A DNA stretch of 64,000 bases from Terrisporobacter glycolicus ATCC 14880 = DSM 1288 (GTDB lineage: Bacteria; Bacillota; Clostridia; Peptostreptococcales; Peptostreptococcaceae): positions 2,170,001-2,234,000 of the forward strand of contig NZ_CP117523.1 of the NCBI RefSeq assembly GCF_036812735.1, written 5' to 3'. The stretch's first letter is position 1; every line of letters begins with the position of its first letter. The notes under the pieces were generated by a model. That model was not told the DNA's origin. It did no database searches and saw only the letters and a program-made list of their open reading frames with translations. Positions 52,516 through 61,415 of the stretch are shown here, piece after piece. A program made the position numbers and the translations under genes.

Positions 52516-53211
52516 ATGACTCTTATGGAAGATTTATTATTAAAAGGTTATATAGATGAAAATCTAGAAGAAAATGTGGAAAATGCCACAGCTGATTATT
52601 TAATGAGGTTATTTATTTACTGTGCTAAGGCAGACGAAAAAATATCCCAAAAAGAAAGAGATTATATACTAGATTATTTTGAATCATTTGACATGAACAG
52701 TAGTGAGGAAATTTGGCTATTTGCCCAATACGATTATGGAAGATTTCACAACTATAACAAAGAAATAATTATCTCTCTAAAAAACTCCATAGGTAGACTT
52801 CTAGATAAGAAAAATCTTGATTTTAAAATTCTTTCTCATCTTATAACTTTATGCTTAATAGACAATGAAGCACTAAACGACTCTCAATCTGAAATAATAA
52901 GTGATTTTATAAATGTATTTAGCTTAGATGCTAATTCTTGTGACCAAATCTACGATAAAGTATTAAAAGAAAAAAAGAAAAAAATTAAAGATGATGAAAG
53001 TACAGATGACTTGGATGAATGTTATAAAATACTTGGTCTAAGTAAAAATAGCACAAAAGAAGACTTAAAAAAACAATATGCATATCTGACTAAAAGTTAT
53101 CATCCTGACAAATACAACAAAGAAGAAATGCCGGCAGAAGTTAGAAAAGAATTAGAAGATACATACAAAAAAATAAATTTAGCTTATGATAGATTGAGAG
53201 ATATTTTTTAA
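52516..53211 (+). CDS. TerB-like/J-domain co-chaperone (DjlA-like)
   Basis: A 231-residue protein, divergent from the Hsp70/GrpE genes. Residues about 20-150 form an all-helical TerB-like domain (FIYCAKADEKISQKERDYIL is typical). A charged linker leads to a J domain at about 170-231 with the H-P-D tripeptide (SYHPDKYNK). The J domain stimulates Hsp70 ATPase, so it is the probable partner of the adjacent Hsp70. The TerB domain could choose the client or the place in the cell. Confidence 0.88.
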   Translation: MTLMEDLLLKGYIDENLEENVENATADYLMRLFIYCAKADEKISQKERDYILDYFESFDMNSSEEIWLFAQYDYGRFHNYNKEIIISLKNSIGRLLDKKNLDFKILSHLITLCLIDNEALNDSQSEIISDFINVFSLDANSCDQIYDKVLKEKKKKIKDDESTDDLDECYKILGLSKNSTKEDLKKQYAYLTKSYHPDKYNKEEMPAEVRKELEDTYKKINLAYDRLRDIF

Positions 53212-53232
53212 TTTTTTAAGGGGGTTATGAAT

Positions 53233-53880
53233 ATGATCTTTAAAATCGGGGTTGCAGTAGCTATTCTACTTATAATTTTTATTTCTTACATTTTTTATAA
53301 TAATAAAGGAAAACATAATAAAACCACTTCTAAAAAATCATCAGATTCTTATTATAAGGATGATTTAGATTCTTTTTCCATATTAAGCAAGGACTCCTTT
53401 AAAGATAAAAATATAAAAGAATTTTTAGTAAATGAAGATATTATTTTAGTTGAAGACAAATGTTTTGTTAATTGTAGCCACTTAACAAATATAAAAGTAG
53501 AAGAAGGAAATAGTAATTACTGCTCTAAGCTAGGAGTACTTTTCTCAAGTAGCATGAACACAATCATATGTTATCCACCTTCAAAACAAACATCTACTTA
53601 TTTTATACCTCAAGGTGTACAAAATATAAATACACATGCTTTTTTCAATAATAAATTTATAAAATACGTAATAATTCCCACAAGCATGGAGTATATAGAT
53701 GAAAATTCTTTTGTTAATTGTAAAAATTTAAATCAAATAGTAATTCCAGAAAGTGTTACTAATATTCATCCTAGAGCTTTTAATCTTTGTCCTAGGCTTA
53801 CTATTCGCTGTTACAAAAATTCCATTGCAGAAGATTATTGCAAAAAATACTATATTCCTTGTGAGCATTTAAGCACTTAA
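53233..53880 (+). CDS. Membrane-anchored BspA-type leucine-rich repeat protein
   Basis: A 215-residue protein with one N-terminal membrane helix (IGVAVAILLIIFISYIFY) and a linker, then LRR_5-type repeats: CFVNCSHLTNIKVEEGNSNY, SFVNCKNLNQIVIPESVTNI and AFNLCPRLTIRCYKNS. Each unit is about 23 residues with N/C-x-x-L-x-x-I-x-I/V-P. The start at 53233 has GGGGG 8 bases upstream. It follows the J-protein gene by 21 bases, so it belongs to the chaperone set; it might be a client or a sensor. Confidence 0.8.
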   Translation: MIFKIGVAVAILLIIFISYIFYNNKGKHNKTTSKKSSDSYYKDDLDSFSILSKDSFKDKNIKEFLVNEDIILVEDKCFVNCSHLTNIKVEEGNSNYCSKLGVLFSSSMNTIICYPPSKQTSTYFIPQGVQNINTHAFFNNKFIKYVIIPTSMEYIDENSFVNCKNLNQIVIPESVTNIHPRAFNLCPRLTIRCYKNSIAEDYCKKYYIPCEHLST

Positions 53881-53925
53881 TATAATTTATATGCTAAGTT
53901 TCATAATAGAATAAGGAGAATTAAT

Positions 53926-54465
53926 ATGAAGAATATATTTATAACAGGGGATATAAGAATTGGCAAAAGTACTGTAATAAAAAAAGTTTTAGACTTATTG
54001 AAAGAGAATTATGAAAATAATATAAAAGTTGGTGGTTACAAGTGTTGCAGAAATATAATTATTGAAAATCACCTTACCAAATATGAATTTTTTTTAGTCT
54101 CTCTTAGAGACTTATCTTCTTATAAAATAATCGAAAATAGAGTAATTAATAACAGTGATAATGTTGAAATTTTTACTGGAAATTTTAATTTATACTCAGA
54201 AAAACTTAATGATGATTTAAAAAATTGTCATCTTATAATACTTGATGAAATCGGATGTGCTGAAAGCAATTCATATGAATTTATAGATTCCTTAAATAAA
54301 GTTTTAGATAGTGATAAAGCTGTTTTAGGTGTATTAAAGAAAAAGAATTGTTCTTTAATAAATGATATAAAAAAAAGAGACGATTTACTTTTACTTGAAA
54401 TAGATGAAAACAACAGAGATTTAATATATAAAGATATATATAAGTCAATATTAGATCTACTTTGA
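53926..54465 (+). CDS. THEP1-like P-loop NTPase
   Basis: A 179-residue P-loop protein. Walker A is GDIRIGKST (residues 8-16); Walker B with the following Glu is LIILDEIG (about 104-111), the layout of THEP1-type nucleoside triphosphatases. The cellular target of THEP1 proteins is unclear. The gene lies 45 bases after the LRR gene and is the last of this plus-strand set, closed by a terminator. Confidence 0.75.
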   Translation: MKNIFITGDIRIGKSTVIKKVLDLLKENYENNIKVGGYKCCRNIIIENHLTKYEFFLVSLRDLSSYKIIENRVINNSDNVEIFTGNFNLYSEKLNDDLKNCHLIILDEIGCAESNSYEFIDSLNKVLDSDKAVLGVLKKKNCSLINDIKKRDDLLLLEIDENNRDLIYKDIYKSILDLL

Positions 54466-54540
54466 TTTAAGCTTAATATTTTCTAAGTTGCTCAAATATT
54501 AGTATCATGAATATTCATTATGAAAAGTTTAGATAAAAAT

Positions 54541-54592
54541 AAAAAACTATTTTGGATATATTTGTCTATGGCAAAATTCAAAATAGTTTTTT
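54541..54592. terminator. Bidirectional terminator between NTPase and XRE genes
   Basis: AAAAAACTATTTTG pairs with CAAAATAGTTTTTTT around about 24 bases; convergent genes share it. Confidence 0.85.
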
Positions 54593-54601
54593 TAATGCTC
54601 C

Positions 54602-54811
54602 TTATTCTTCATCTAAAAATTCAAATAAATCTTCAACATGTGCATTAAATACTTTTGCAATATCCATTGCTAGTTTCAAAGAAGGATTATATCTACCATT
54701 TTCCAAATGAACTATAGTCTCACGCCTTACACATACTAACTTTGCCAATTCATTTTGTTTAATAAGGTATTTTTCTCTGTATTCTTTTATATTTGTTTTT
54801 AAAATAGACAA
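54602..54811 (-). CDS. XRE-family small repressor
   Basis: A 69-residue helix-turn-helix protein (IKQNELAKLVCVRRETIVHL is the core). It starts at TTG (54811), whose T overlaps the stop of the membrane gene (TAATTG), so translation is coupled. It is the third XRE/small-membrane-protein pair in the window. Confidence 0.88.
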   Translation of the reverse strand: MSILKTNIKEYREKYLIKQNELAKLVCVRRETIVHLENGRYNPSLKLAMDIAKVFNAHVEDLFEFLDEE

Positions 54812-55045
54812 TTAGTAGTATATCCCCTTTCTTTCAGTTAGTTCATCATTTATACCCTCAAATTTAGAATGGAAAAAGAAAAGTACCATAGAAGATACTA
54901 TCCCAAGAAGTAATAAAATTGTTGAAATATCAGTACTTATATAAACATCGATTATAAAAACAATTAAAATAAATAATAGATAGAATGAATCTAATATAAG
55001 CATGGATTTTTTTGTATAATCACTTGTTCCTAACAACTTAAACAT
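54812..55045 (-). CDS. Two-helix membrane protein paired with an XRE repressor
   Basis: A 77-residue protein with helices at about residues 17-34 and 43-59 and a polar tail (HSKFEGINDELTERKG). NDELTERKG near the C-terminus resembles the tails of DUF2178-type partners. It is upstream of the XRE gene in the same operon; its order differs from the pair at 28.8-29.4 kb. Confidence 0.7.
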   Translation of the reverse strand: MFKLLGTSDYTKKSMLILDSFYLLFILIVFIIDVYISTDISTILLLLGIVSSMVLFFFHSKFEGINDELTERKGIYY

Positions 55046-55137
55046 TTTTAAATTCCCCCTTAGTGTGATATATTTATAACTTATAAACGCCTATATACAA
55101 GTAAAATTCATTGACTCTTTTTTTAATTTATACTACA

Positions 55138-55173
55138 AAAAAAGAACTCTAAATATATTCAGAGTTCTTTTTT
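55138..55173 (-). terminator. Terminator of the DUF1540 gene
   Basis: AAAAAAGAACTCT pairs with AGAGTTCTTTTTT. Confidence 0.9.
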
Positions 55174-55179
55174 ATATTT

Positions 55180-55497
55180 TTATGATCTACATTCAAATGT
55201 ACCGCAAGCTGCATTTGCTGCAATTATTTGAACATCCTCTGCATTACAGTCTCCATTCTCATTATATACACAGTTACTTGCACTGCATCTAATTGTTTCT
55301 GGCACAGTTTTTTTATTATCATGAAGACTGGATAAATTATCGTGAACATGTGCACCTTCTTCTACAAAAGTATTACAATTTGTTTCTTGAACAGTTTTGG
55401 CAGTAATGCCTTTTACGTTAATTACCCCTGCCATGCAATCACAGCTTTTATTATGAACACAGTTAGTAGCTTTACAAGTTACACTAGTACTTTTCAT
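55180..55497 (-). CDS. DUF1540 protein with two cysteine modules
   Basis: A 105-residue protein made of two DUF1540 units: CKATNCVHNKSCDCMAGVIN at the N-terminus and CSASNCVYNENGDCNAEDVQ at the C-terminus, each with C-x4-C-x-x-N-x-x-x-x-C. Such units are thought to bind a metal. The start at 55497 is behind AGGAGGT; the ATG at 55521 is less well placed. Many Firmicutes carry short DUF1540 proteins, some linked with sporulation. Confidence 0.88.
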   Translation of the reverse strand: MKSTSVTCKATNCVHNKSCDCMAGVINVKGITAKTVQETNCNTFVEEGAHVHDNLSSLHDNKKTVPETIRCSASNCVYNENGDCNAEDVQIIAANAACGTFECRS

Positions 55498-55605
55498 ATG
55501 ATACCTCCTACATTTTTTCATTCTTATTATGTGCTAAATGCAAGTAAATAATTATTTATTTGACAACTTTTAAGATTATTAAAATGTAGGTAATTTATAT
55601 TTTAT

Positions 55606-56454
55606 TTATTCTCCTAATTTTACAAATTTATATCCTTTTTCTCTCAATATTATAAGAGCTTCTTTTAGCCCTTCGTATGTATTTCCATTTGGTTGATTAA
55701 AATGAGAAATTATAATGTCTCCAGCCTTTGCTTTACTAACTTCATTTATCACTTCTTCTTTTGAAAAAGTTGCCCCACCATCACCATTTATACTAAACCC
55801 AGCTATTTTATATCCAAGTTCATCTGCAATTTTTATGGCAACTTCATCATAATAAGCCGTACCAGATCTAAAGTATTTAGGTTTTTTACCTGTCAATTTA
55901 TATATTGCGTCATTATTTAATTTTATCTCATTTATAACATCTTCCACATTTGATGTTCCTTCTATATTATAAACAGATTTCTTATTTACTGATAAAGGTT
56001 TATGACTATATCCATGATTCTCAATTTCAAAATTATTATTTTTAGATAAATTCATAAAAATATCTTTGTTAGCTTCTATCCATCTATAATTTATAAATAA
56101 TGTGGCAGGAATATTTTCTTTTACTAAAAAATCTATCAATTCTTTATCATATTTGCTCCCATGTTCTCCTCCACAGGCATCTAGTGTTAATGCTATTTCT
56201 TTATTTTTATCATCTATATGACTTACTACTCCATTTAAATGCTCTCCCCATTCTTTTGGCTCTACATTTTCATAAGTTTTAACAATACTTTTTATCTTAG
56301 CTTCTTCATTTTTATCTTTTGTATCCTTTTCAACTTGAGATGTATCTGCTTTAATATTGTTTTCCTGTATAGTTTCCTCCTTTACATCTGACTTCTTACC
56401 ACACCCTGTTGTACTTATTACAACACATAAAATAATAAATATAATTTTTTTCAA
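55606..56454 (-). CDS. Polysaccharide deacetylase-family lipoprotein
   Basis: A 282-residue lipoprotein; lipobox STTGC (Cys 18). A charged linker leads to the NodB-like domain: ALTLDACGGEHG holds the first catalytic Asp, FEIENHGYSHKPL the His-x-x-x-His metal pair and FRSGTAYYDE the third motif, with ISHFNQPNG near the end. The first motif has Ala-Cys-Gly-Gly in place of the usual T-F-D-D: the second Asp is replaced, which occurs in a subgroup; activity is therefore uncertain. Probably modifies cell-wall glycan. Confidence 0.85.
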   Translation of the reverse strand: MKKIIFIILCVVISTTGCGKKSDVKEETIQENNIKADTSQVEKDTKDKNEEAKIKSIVKTYENVEPKEWGEHLNGVVSHIDDKNKEIALTLDACGGEHGSKYDKELIDFLVKENIPATLFINYRWIEANKDIFMNLSKNNNFEIENHGYSHKPLSVNKKSVYNIEGTSNVEDVINEIKLNNDAIYKLTGKKPKYFRSGTAYYDEVAIKIADELGYKIAGFSINGDGGATFSKEEVINEVSKAKAGDIIISHFNQPNGNTYEGLKEALIILREKGYKFVKLGE

Positions 56455-56532
56455 TTTATATCCCTCCAGTTCATAACTTTTATTATATTTTCCACCAATA
56501 ATAATTATACTTTAATACTTCAATAAAATGTA

Positions 56533-56566
56533 AAAAAATCCCTCCTCTTTATAATGAGGAAGGATT
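56533..56566 (-). terminator. Terminator of the amidase gene
   Basis: Minus strand: AATCCTTCCTC pairs with GAGGAGGGATT, then seven T. Confidence 0.85.
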
Positions 56567-56582
56567 GTTCTATGAAAACTTT

Positions 56583-57488
56583 CTATAAAGAAGTCATGCT
56601 TTTTACATATGTGCTGCTAGCAGTTATATATAGTCCTGATTTCAACTTATACATATAATAATTATCCACTTTAACTTTTTTCATTACTGTAAAAGCTTCA
56701 CCTTTTTTTACAGTTCCAGCTACTGCTCCATCGTCCCATGATGGACAATTTCTAACGTTTAACTCATTAACAATAACTTTTACATATTTTACATTTGTAG
56801 GAACTTCCACATCTTTTTCTGTACAAACAAATTCTTCATCTGGTTTTACATAAGTCACATCAAAAGTTTTACATATACCTTTACAAGTTGCCTCTGCATC
56901 TTTCTCTTGGAATTTGGGGTCTAACATATACTTGGCTTCTGTCATATTATCCATAAATCCTGATTCAGTTAAAATAGCAGGCATTTTTGTATTTCTAAGA
57001 ACATAAAGACTAAAACCTGAAATATCTGTATCAGTTCTTACTCCATAATTTATACAATCATGGTCTTTATGCAATTTCCACAATTCTTCTTGTACATTTT
57101 TTGCTAGTACTTTTGTTTTAGCTTGTGAGCTGTAATGAATTATTGTTACTAGGCCCTTAGCCTTAATTTGCCACTTTTCACCTATTGAATTATAATGTTT
57201 GCTTACATAGGCATCTGCATTAGCTGTATTTGCACGGCTAACTCTTGTTTGCAGTGATGTATCCACATCAGTTGGAGCAACTAAAAGAACATCGAAACCA
57301 CATCTTTTTAGTGCTTTCTCCAAATATTTTACTACAGCTCTATTAAATTCATTTTCTTTAATTACTTCACCTTTTTTTCTTACTAGTTTACCATTAACAT
57401 ATAAATCTTCTTTTAATGGTGGCGTTCTTTTGCCTGCTGTTTCCATTCCATGACCATCATCAAGGGCAATTAAATATTTTTTTGCCAT
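56583..57488 (-). CDS. N-acetylmuramoyl-L-alanine amidase with SH3-type wall domain
   Basis: A 301-residue peptidoglycan hydrolase. The Amidase_3 domain (1-185) has IALDDGHG, SKHYNSIG and AILTESGFMDN with zinc-ligand His, Glu and catalytic Glu. Residues ~215-300 hold an SH3_3 module (VIVNELNVRNCPSWDDGAVA). There is no signal peptide, as in many phage-type endolysins and Clostridium autolysins. The start at 57488 (AGGAGGTG) is preferred. No phage genes are near, so it is either a stand-alone lysin or a captured one. Confidence 0.88.
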   Translation of the reverse strand: MAKKYLIALDDGHGMETAGKRTPPLKEDLYVNGKLVRKKGEVIKENEFNRAVVKYLEKALKRCGFDVLLVAPTDVDTSLQTRVSRANTANADAYVSKHYNSIGEKWQIKAKGLVTIIHYSSQAKTKVLAKNVQEELWKLHKDHDCINYGVRTDTDISGFSLYVLRNTKMPAILTESGFMDNMTEAKYMLDPKFQEKDAEATCKGICKTFDVTYVKPDEEFVCTEKDVEVPTNVKYVKVIVNELNVRNCPSWDDGAVAGTVKKGEAFTVMKKVKVDNYYMYKLKSGLYITASSTYVKSMTSL

Positions 57489-57678
57489 ATAAACACCTCC
57501 TACAATTAATATATAAAGTAATGACAAATTTTGACACTAATTTTATCTTAAAACAACTTCTTATTAAAAATATCTTAGCCATTAATATTTATACATGCCA
57601 GTTAAATTATATTTTGAAATTTATATATATTTCCTTTATAATAAAATATATTAGAAATTTATGACAACTGGAGGATTT

Positions 57679-58218
57679 ATGACAAAAGAAACTCACTCAA
57701 AGGGTGGTTATATTGTAGGACTATTATTACTTCCTTACATACATAACACCTTCCTTGTGGGATATAACTTATCTTATCGTATAGTTCTCTTATTTATATA
57801 TGCTTATTTTACACATTTCGGAGCATTACTTAGCGATATAGATATGAGAGGATCATATATTAGTAAGAGGTTTCCCATTATATATAAAATTTTCGGAAAA
57901 AGATTTAGACATAGAAGTTTCACTCATAGTTTAATTTTTCTAGGTCTAATAGCATTTATTGGAGAAATAGTTATAGTTTCAAGTAATGATAATATTGTAT
58001 TTACTTGTATTTTCAGCGGAATTTTGGCTGGAGTAATTTCACATATTTGTTTAGATTTAATCACAAAGGAAGGAGTAGAGCTTTTTTATCCTGTGGGAAT
58101 TAATTTTTCAATTTTACCAATAAAAACTAGTTCAAGAACTGAAAAAAACATTAGCAAAGCATTTAGTCTTTTAGTAGTATTTCTTATTGGATATAGGTTT
58201 TACTTAATAACATTGTAA
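57679..58218 (+). CDS. YdjM-like membrane-bound metal-dependent hydrolase
   Basis: A 179-residue protein with four to five hydrophobic segments. Conserved residues are TKETHSKGGYIVG (His), LLSDIDMRGSYI (Asp-x-Asp), FRHRSFTHSL (His-x-x-x-x-His) and SHICLDLIT (His, Asp). This is the YdjM/DUF457 pattern. The start at 57679 has GGAGG 4 bases upstream; 57661 would lack a site. Enzyme activity is inferred from the ligand set only. Confidence 0.85.
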   Translation: MTKETHSKGGYIVGLLLLPYIHNTFLVGYNLSYRIVLLFIYAYFTHFGALLSDIDMRGSYISKRFPIIYKIFGKRFRHRSFTHSLIFLGLIAFIGEIVIVSSNDNIVFTCIFSGILAGVISHICLDLITKEGVELFYPVGINFSILPIKTSSRTEKNISKAFSLLVVFLIGYRFYLITL

Positions 58219-58241
58219 TACTTAATTTAATAAATTTAAAA

Positions 58242-58269
58242 TAGGGTGTATCAAAAAAGATACACCCTA
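58242..58269. terminator. Terminator of the YdjM-like gene
   Basis: TAGGGTGTATC pairs with GATACACCCTA, one of the GTGTATC-type terminators. Confidence 0.85.
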
Positions 58270-58328
58270 GCATACCTAGGTATATATTCGAAATTATTTT
58301 TATCTAATATTATAATTTAATCACTTTA

Positions 58329-58862
58329 TTATAAGATTAATCCCATAAGAACGATGTCAAAATATTCTCCATCTATATATGTTTCATTTTTTTGTATACC
58401 TTCTTGTTCAAATCCACAATTTTTATATAGTTGTATAGCTCTTGGATTATCTTTTCTTACAGATAAACTTATTCTAGTAGTTATACCGTTTGACTTACAC
58501 CAATCTATTAACTCATCCATCATTATTTTTCCAAGTCCTAAGTTACAGTATTCTTCTTTGATAACTATACCTAATTCACCTACATGTTTACCTTTTTTCT
58601 TTTGGTTAGAAGATATAGTCCCTATCGCAATTATTTTATCATCTATTATAGCAAGAATCATAGTATTGTTGTCTGATTCATTTACTGATTTGATTGCGTT
58701 TTCTTGCTGCTCAAGACTTACTTTGTATTCCCCTGCCCCAAAAGATAAGTATGTAGTTTCTCCACCTACTATATTATAAAATTCTATTATTTCTTTAGCA
58801 TCACTTTCTTTTGGACTTCTTAGTACAACACTTAGATTGTTTTTTGTTAAAACCGTTTTCAC
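58329..58862 (-). CDS. GNAT family N-acetyltransferase
   Basis: A 177-residue acetyltransferase (RimI/RimJ-like) with the acetyl-CoA motif IVIKEEYCNLGLGKIMMDEL and VRKDNPRAIQLYKNCGFEQE near the end. The start at GTG 58862 behind AGGGTGGG is preferred over 58874. It stands alone; substrate unknown. Confidence 0.88.
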   Translation of the reverse strand: MKTVLTKNNLSVVLRSPKESDAKEIIEFYNIVGGETTYLSFGAGEYKVSLEQQENAIKSVNESDNNTMILAIIDDKIIAIGTISSNQKKKGKHVGELGIVIKEEYCNLGLGKIMMDELIDWCKSNGITTRISLSVRKDNPRAIQLYKNCGFEQEGIQKNETYIDGEYFDIVLMGLIL

Positions 58863-59004
58863 GATACATCCCACCCTGTCTTTTTAAGTTTAATATTAAT
58901 ATTTAATTTATTATATACTATAAATAATATAACACAGAGTAATATAAATCAACATATAGTGACACAAATTTCCATTCAACAACCTTATATATAATCTTTA
59001 TCAT

Positions 59005-60420
59005 CTAATCCTTAGAAAGTTTACAATCTTTATTTATATAACTATTTATTAAATTTACTATTATATTTAAACCTTTTTTTAGTTCTTCTTCACTATGTGG
59101 CGCTGTTATACATAATCTTATACAAGACAATTTATCTTCATTACCAACCACAAATCTTTCACTACAATATACTTGTACTCCTTTTTCTTTGCAAAGTACT
59201 TCAAAATCACTGGAATTAAAATTATTAGGTAGCTTCAACCATATTAAATTACCACCCTTATTGTAATTACAATTAGATTTTTTCAAAATATCTTCAGCTA
59301 TTTTCATTCGATTTTTTATAACTTCTTTTCTTTCATTTATTATTGATTTATAAACTTGATTATTAATAATACTGCACAAAGCTTCAATTTGCAAATTTGA
59401 TACCATAACATTTATATTATATAAAGCAAGCTGAATTTCTTTTTTATATCTTTGTGGTGTAATTATCATACCAACTCTCAAGCCTGGGCAAATAATCTTT
59501 GACATACTTGCTATATGAATAGTGTTATCACTTATTTCATATAAGGTTTTTGGAAGATTGTCTAAAAGTAATCTATGAATTCCATCTTCTATAATCAGTA
59601 AATTATGTTTTTGTGATATTTTTCCTATTTCTTCTCTTCTTTTTTCACTCATTGTTTTAGTAGTAGGATTGTGAATATCATTAATTAAATATATACCTGT
59701 AAGTTTTTCATTTTTACAAATGATATTTAAAGACTTAGGACTCATTCCTTCCTCATCTGATCCAATGGGAATTAATTTAATTTTGCACATATTTGCACTA
59801 GTTTTAAGTCCTACATATATTAATGGATCCACACCAATTTTATCTCCACTATTAAACAGCGATAGTAATATGGCGCATAAGGCGTTTTGACCACCAGCAG
59901 TAAAAAGTATATCCTCTTCATTGCAAGGTAGTTTATATTCTTTCTTTAAAAATTTGCACACCAATCTCTTTTGACAATATGAACCATTTACTTCTTTGTA
60001 TTCAAACAACTTATATGCATCAGGTCTATTCATTATTTCTTGTATAGTTTTAACAACATACTCATTTTGCTCATATGTAGGATGGGCGGCACCGAGCTCT
60101 ATTAAACTTCCTCTTTCTAAGGTTTCCATCATGGTGTTTTTTATATGAACATCAGAAGATACAAAAGTTCCTTTTCCTATGGTTGCACAAATAAGACCTT
60201 TTTCTTCACATAGTTTAAATGCTCTAGTAACTGTACTTAAATTTATATCTAAAAAGTCTGCCAATTCTCTTTGAGGTGGCAACTTTGTTCCAGGAATTAA
60301 TTTACCCTTTTCTATATCTTCTTCTAAAAGTTTTGCCAAACCTTTACTAATAGGTCCTTTTATATTTTTAAAATTTGGTTTCCAGCTCATTGGGTAGTTT
60401 TCAAAGGAATTTACAGGCAT
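59005..60420 (-). CDS. MocR-type GntR/aminotransferase regulator
   Basis: A 471-residue regulator. The first 75 residues are a GntR winged helix (LPPQRELADFLDINLSTVTR is the core). The rest is a fold-type I aminotransferase-like domain; SMSKIICPGLRVGMI holds the PLP lysine, and LINDIHNPTTKTMS and LIIEDGIHRLL carry the usual Asn and Asp. PLP-bound MocR proteins control pyridoxal, GABA or amino-acid genes. It is divergent from phzF-like 60525-61412, its likely target. Confidence 0.92.
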   Translation of the reverse strand: MPVNSFENYPMSWKPNFKNIKGPISKGLAKLLEEDIEKGKLIPGTKLPPQRELADFLDINLSTVTRAFKLCEEKGLICATIGKGTFVSSDVHIKNTMMETLERGSLIELGAAHPTYEQNEYVVKTIQEIMNRPDAYKLFEYKEVNGSYCQKRLVCKFLKKEYKLPCNEEDILFTAGGQNALCAILLSLFNSGDKIGVDPLIYVGLKTSANMCKIKLIPIGSDEEGMSPKSLNIICKNEKLTGIYLINDIHNPTTKTMSEKRREEIGKISQKHNLLIIEDGIHRLLLDNLPKTLYEISDNTIHIASMSKIICPGLRVGMIITPQRYKKEIQLALYNINVMVSNLQIEALCSIINNQVYKSIINERKEVIKNRMKIAEDILKKSNCNYNKGGNLIWLKLPNNFNSSDFEVLCKEKGVQVYCSERFVVGNEDKLSCIRLCITAPHSEEELKKGLNIIVNLINSYINKDCKLSKD

Positions 60421-60439
60421 TTTCTCGCTCCTTTATAAT

Positions 60440-60456
60440 ATTGTATTGCATACAAT
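60440..60456. promoter_or_regulatory. Palindrome between MocR and PhzF genes
   Basis: ATTGTAT-TGC-ATACAAT. A second, weaker TTGAT...ATCAA lies at 60464-60483. GntR/MocR sites are of this size, and the position between divergent starts suggests control of both genes. Confidence 0.65.
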
Positions 60457-60524
60457 TATAATATTGATTGCAAAAATTATCAATGTTACAATTTTTTTAA
60501 GATAATATTTTAGGGGGTTTTAAT

Positions 60525-61412
60525 ATGAATAAAATTAAAATTAAGCAAGTAGATGCTTTTACTTCTATTCCTTTTGGCGGTAATCCAGCTGGTGTTGTGA
60601 CAGATGCCAATAGTATTGATGATTTTATAAAACAAAAAGTTGCAAAAGAAATGAATCTTTCAGAAACTGCCTTTGTTTCTTCTTCAGACAAAGCAGATTT
60701 TAAAGTTCAGTTTTTCACTCCAAAATTTGAAGTAGATTTATGCGGTCACGCTACTATTGCAACTTTTGATACTTTATATAAAGAAAATAAGCTGGATTTA
60801 AGTAAAGATAAATTTTATCAAGAAACTAAAGCAGGAGTTTTGCCAGTGGAAATTAGAAATATGGATGATAAAAAAATCTTTATGATGACTCAAGTAAATC
60901 CAAAGTTTATAAATTTAGATCATTTAAGAGAAGAAATTGCACAGTCATTAAATATTAATAGTGAAGATTTATTGCCTTATCCAGTGGAAAGTGTTAGTAC
61001 TGGCCTTTGGTGGCTTGTATTTGGTGTGAAAGACTTAGAAATATTAAAAAATATTACTCCAAATTTGGACAAAATATATAATTTAAGTGAAGAAAATAAT
61101 TTTGTTGGTATTTCTCTATTCACTATGGAAACTTTTAATGACGACTGTACATATCATGTAAGATCTATAGCTCCTTATTGTGGTGTATCAGAAGATCCAG
61201 TATGCGGTACTGGCAATGGTAGTGTATCATCTTATATTGTTCATCATAAATTAATAAATGAAAATCAATCATCTTTAGTAGGAGAGCAGGGTCATTTTGT
61301 TGAAAGACCTGGCAAAGTTTATGTGGAAATAAAAAGTGACAGTGATGAAATTATAGATATAAAAATTGGCGGTGAAGCAAAAACTATTTTAGAAGGTGAA
61401 ATGTTATACTAA
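60525..61412 (+). CDS. PhzF family isomerase/epimerase-like protein
   Basis: A 295-residue protein with the diaminopimelate-epimerase fold. VDAFTSIPFGGNPAGVV and MNLSETAFV (the Glu acts as the general acid/base) are the PhzF signature, with DLCGHATIAT and EDPVCGTGNGSVSSY in the second half. No phenazine genes are near; in Firmicutes such proteins are of unknown substrate. The divergent MocR regulator suggests control by an amino acid or vitamin B6 status. Confidence 0.92.
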   Translation: MNKIKIKQVDAFTSIPFGGNPAGVVTDANSIDDFIKQKVAKEMNLSETAFVSSSDKADFKVQFFTPKFEVDLCGHATIATFDTLYKENKLDLSKDKFYQETKAGVLPVEIRNMDDKKIFMMTQVNPKFINLDHLREEIAQSLNINSEDLLPYPVESVSTGLWWLVFGVKDLEILKNITPNLDKIYNLSEENNFVGISLFTMETFNDDCTYHVRSIAPYCGVSEDPVCGTGNGSVSSYIVHHKLINENQSSLVGEQGHFVERPGKVYVEIKSDSDEIIDIKIGGEAKTILEGEMLY

Positions 61413-61415
61413 TAT

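Noticed and set aside
56583-57488. Amidase as evidence for a prophage
   Set aside because: No holin, terminase, portal or tail genes in the neighbourhood; stand-alone lysins are common in Clostridia.
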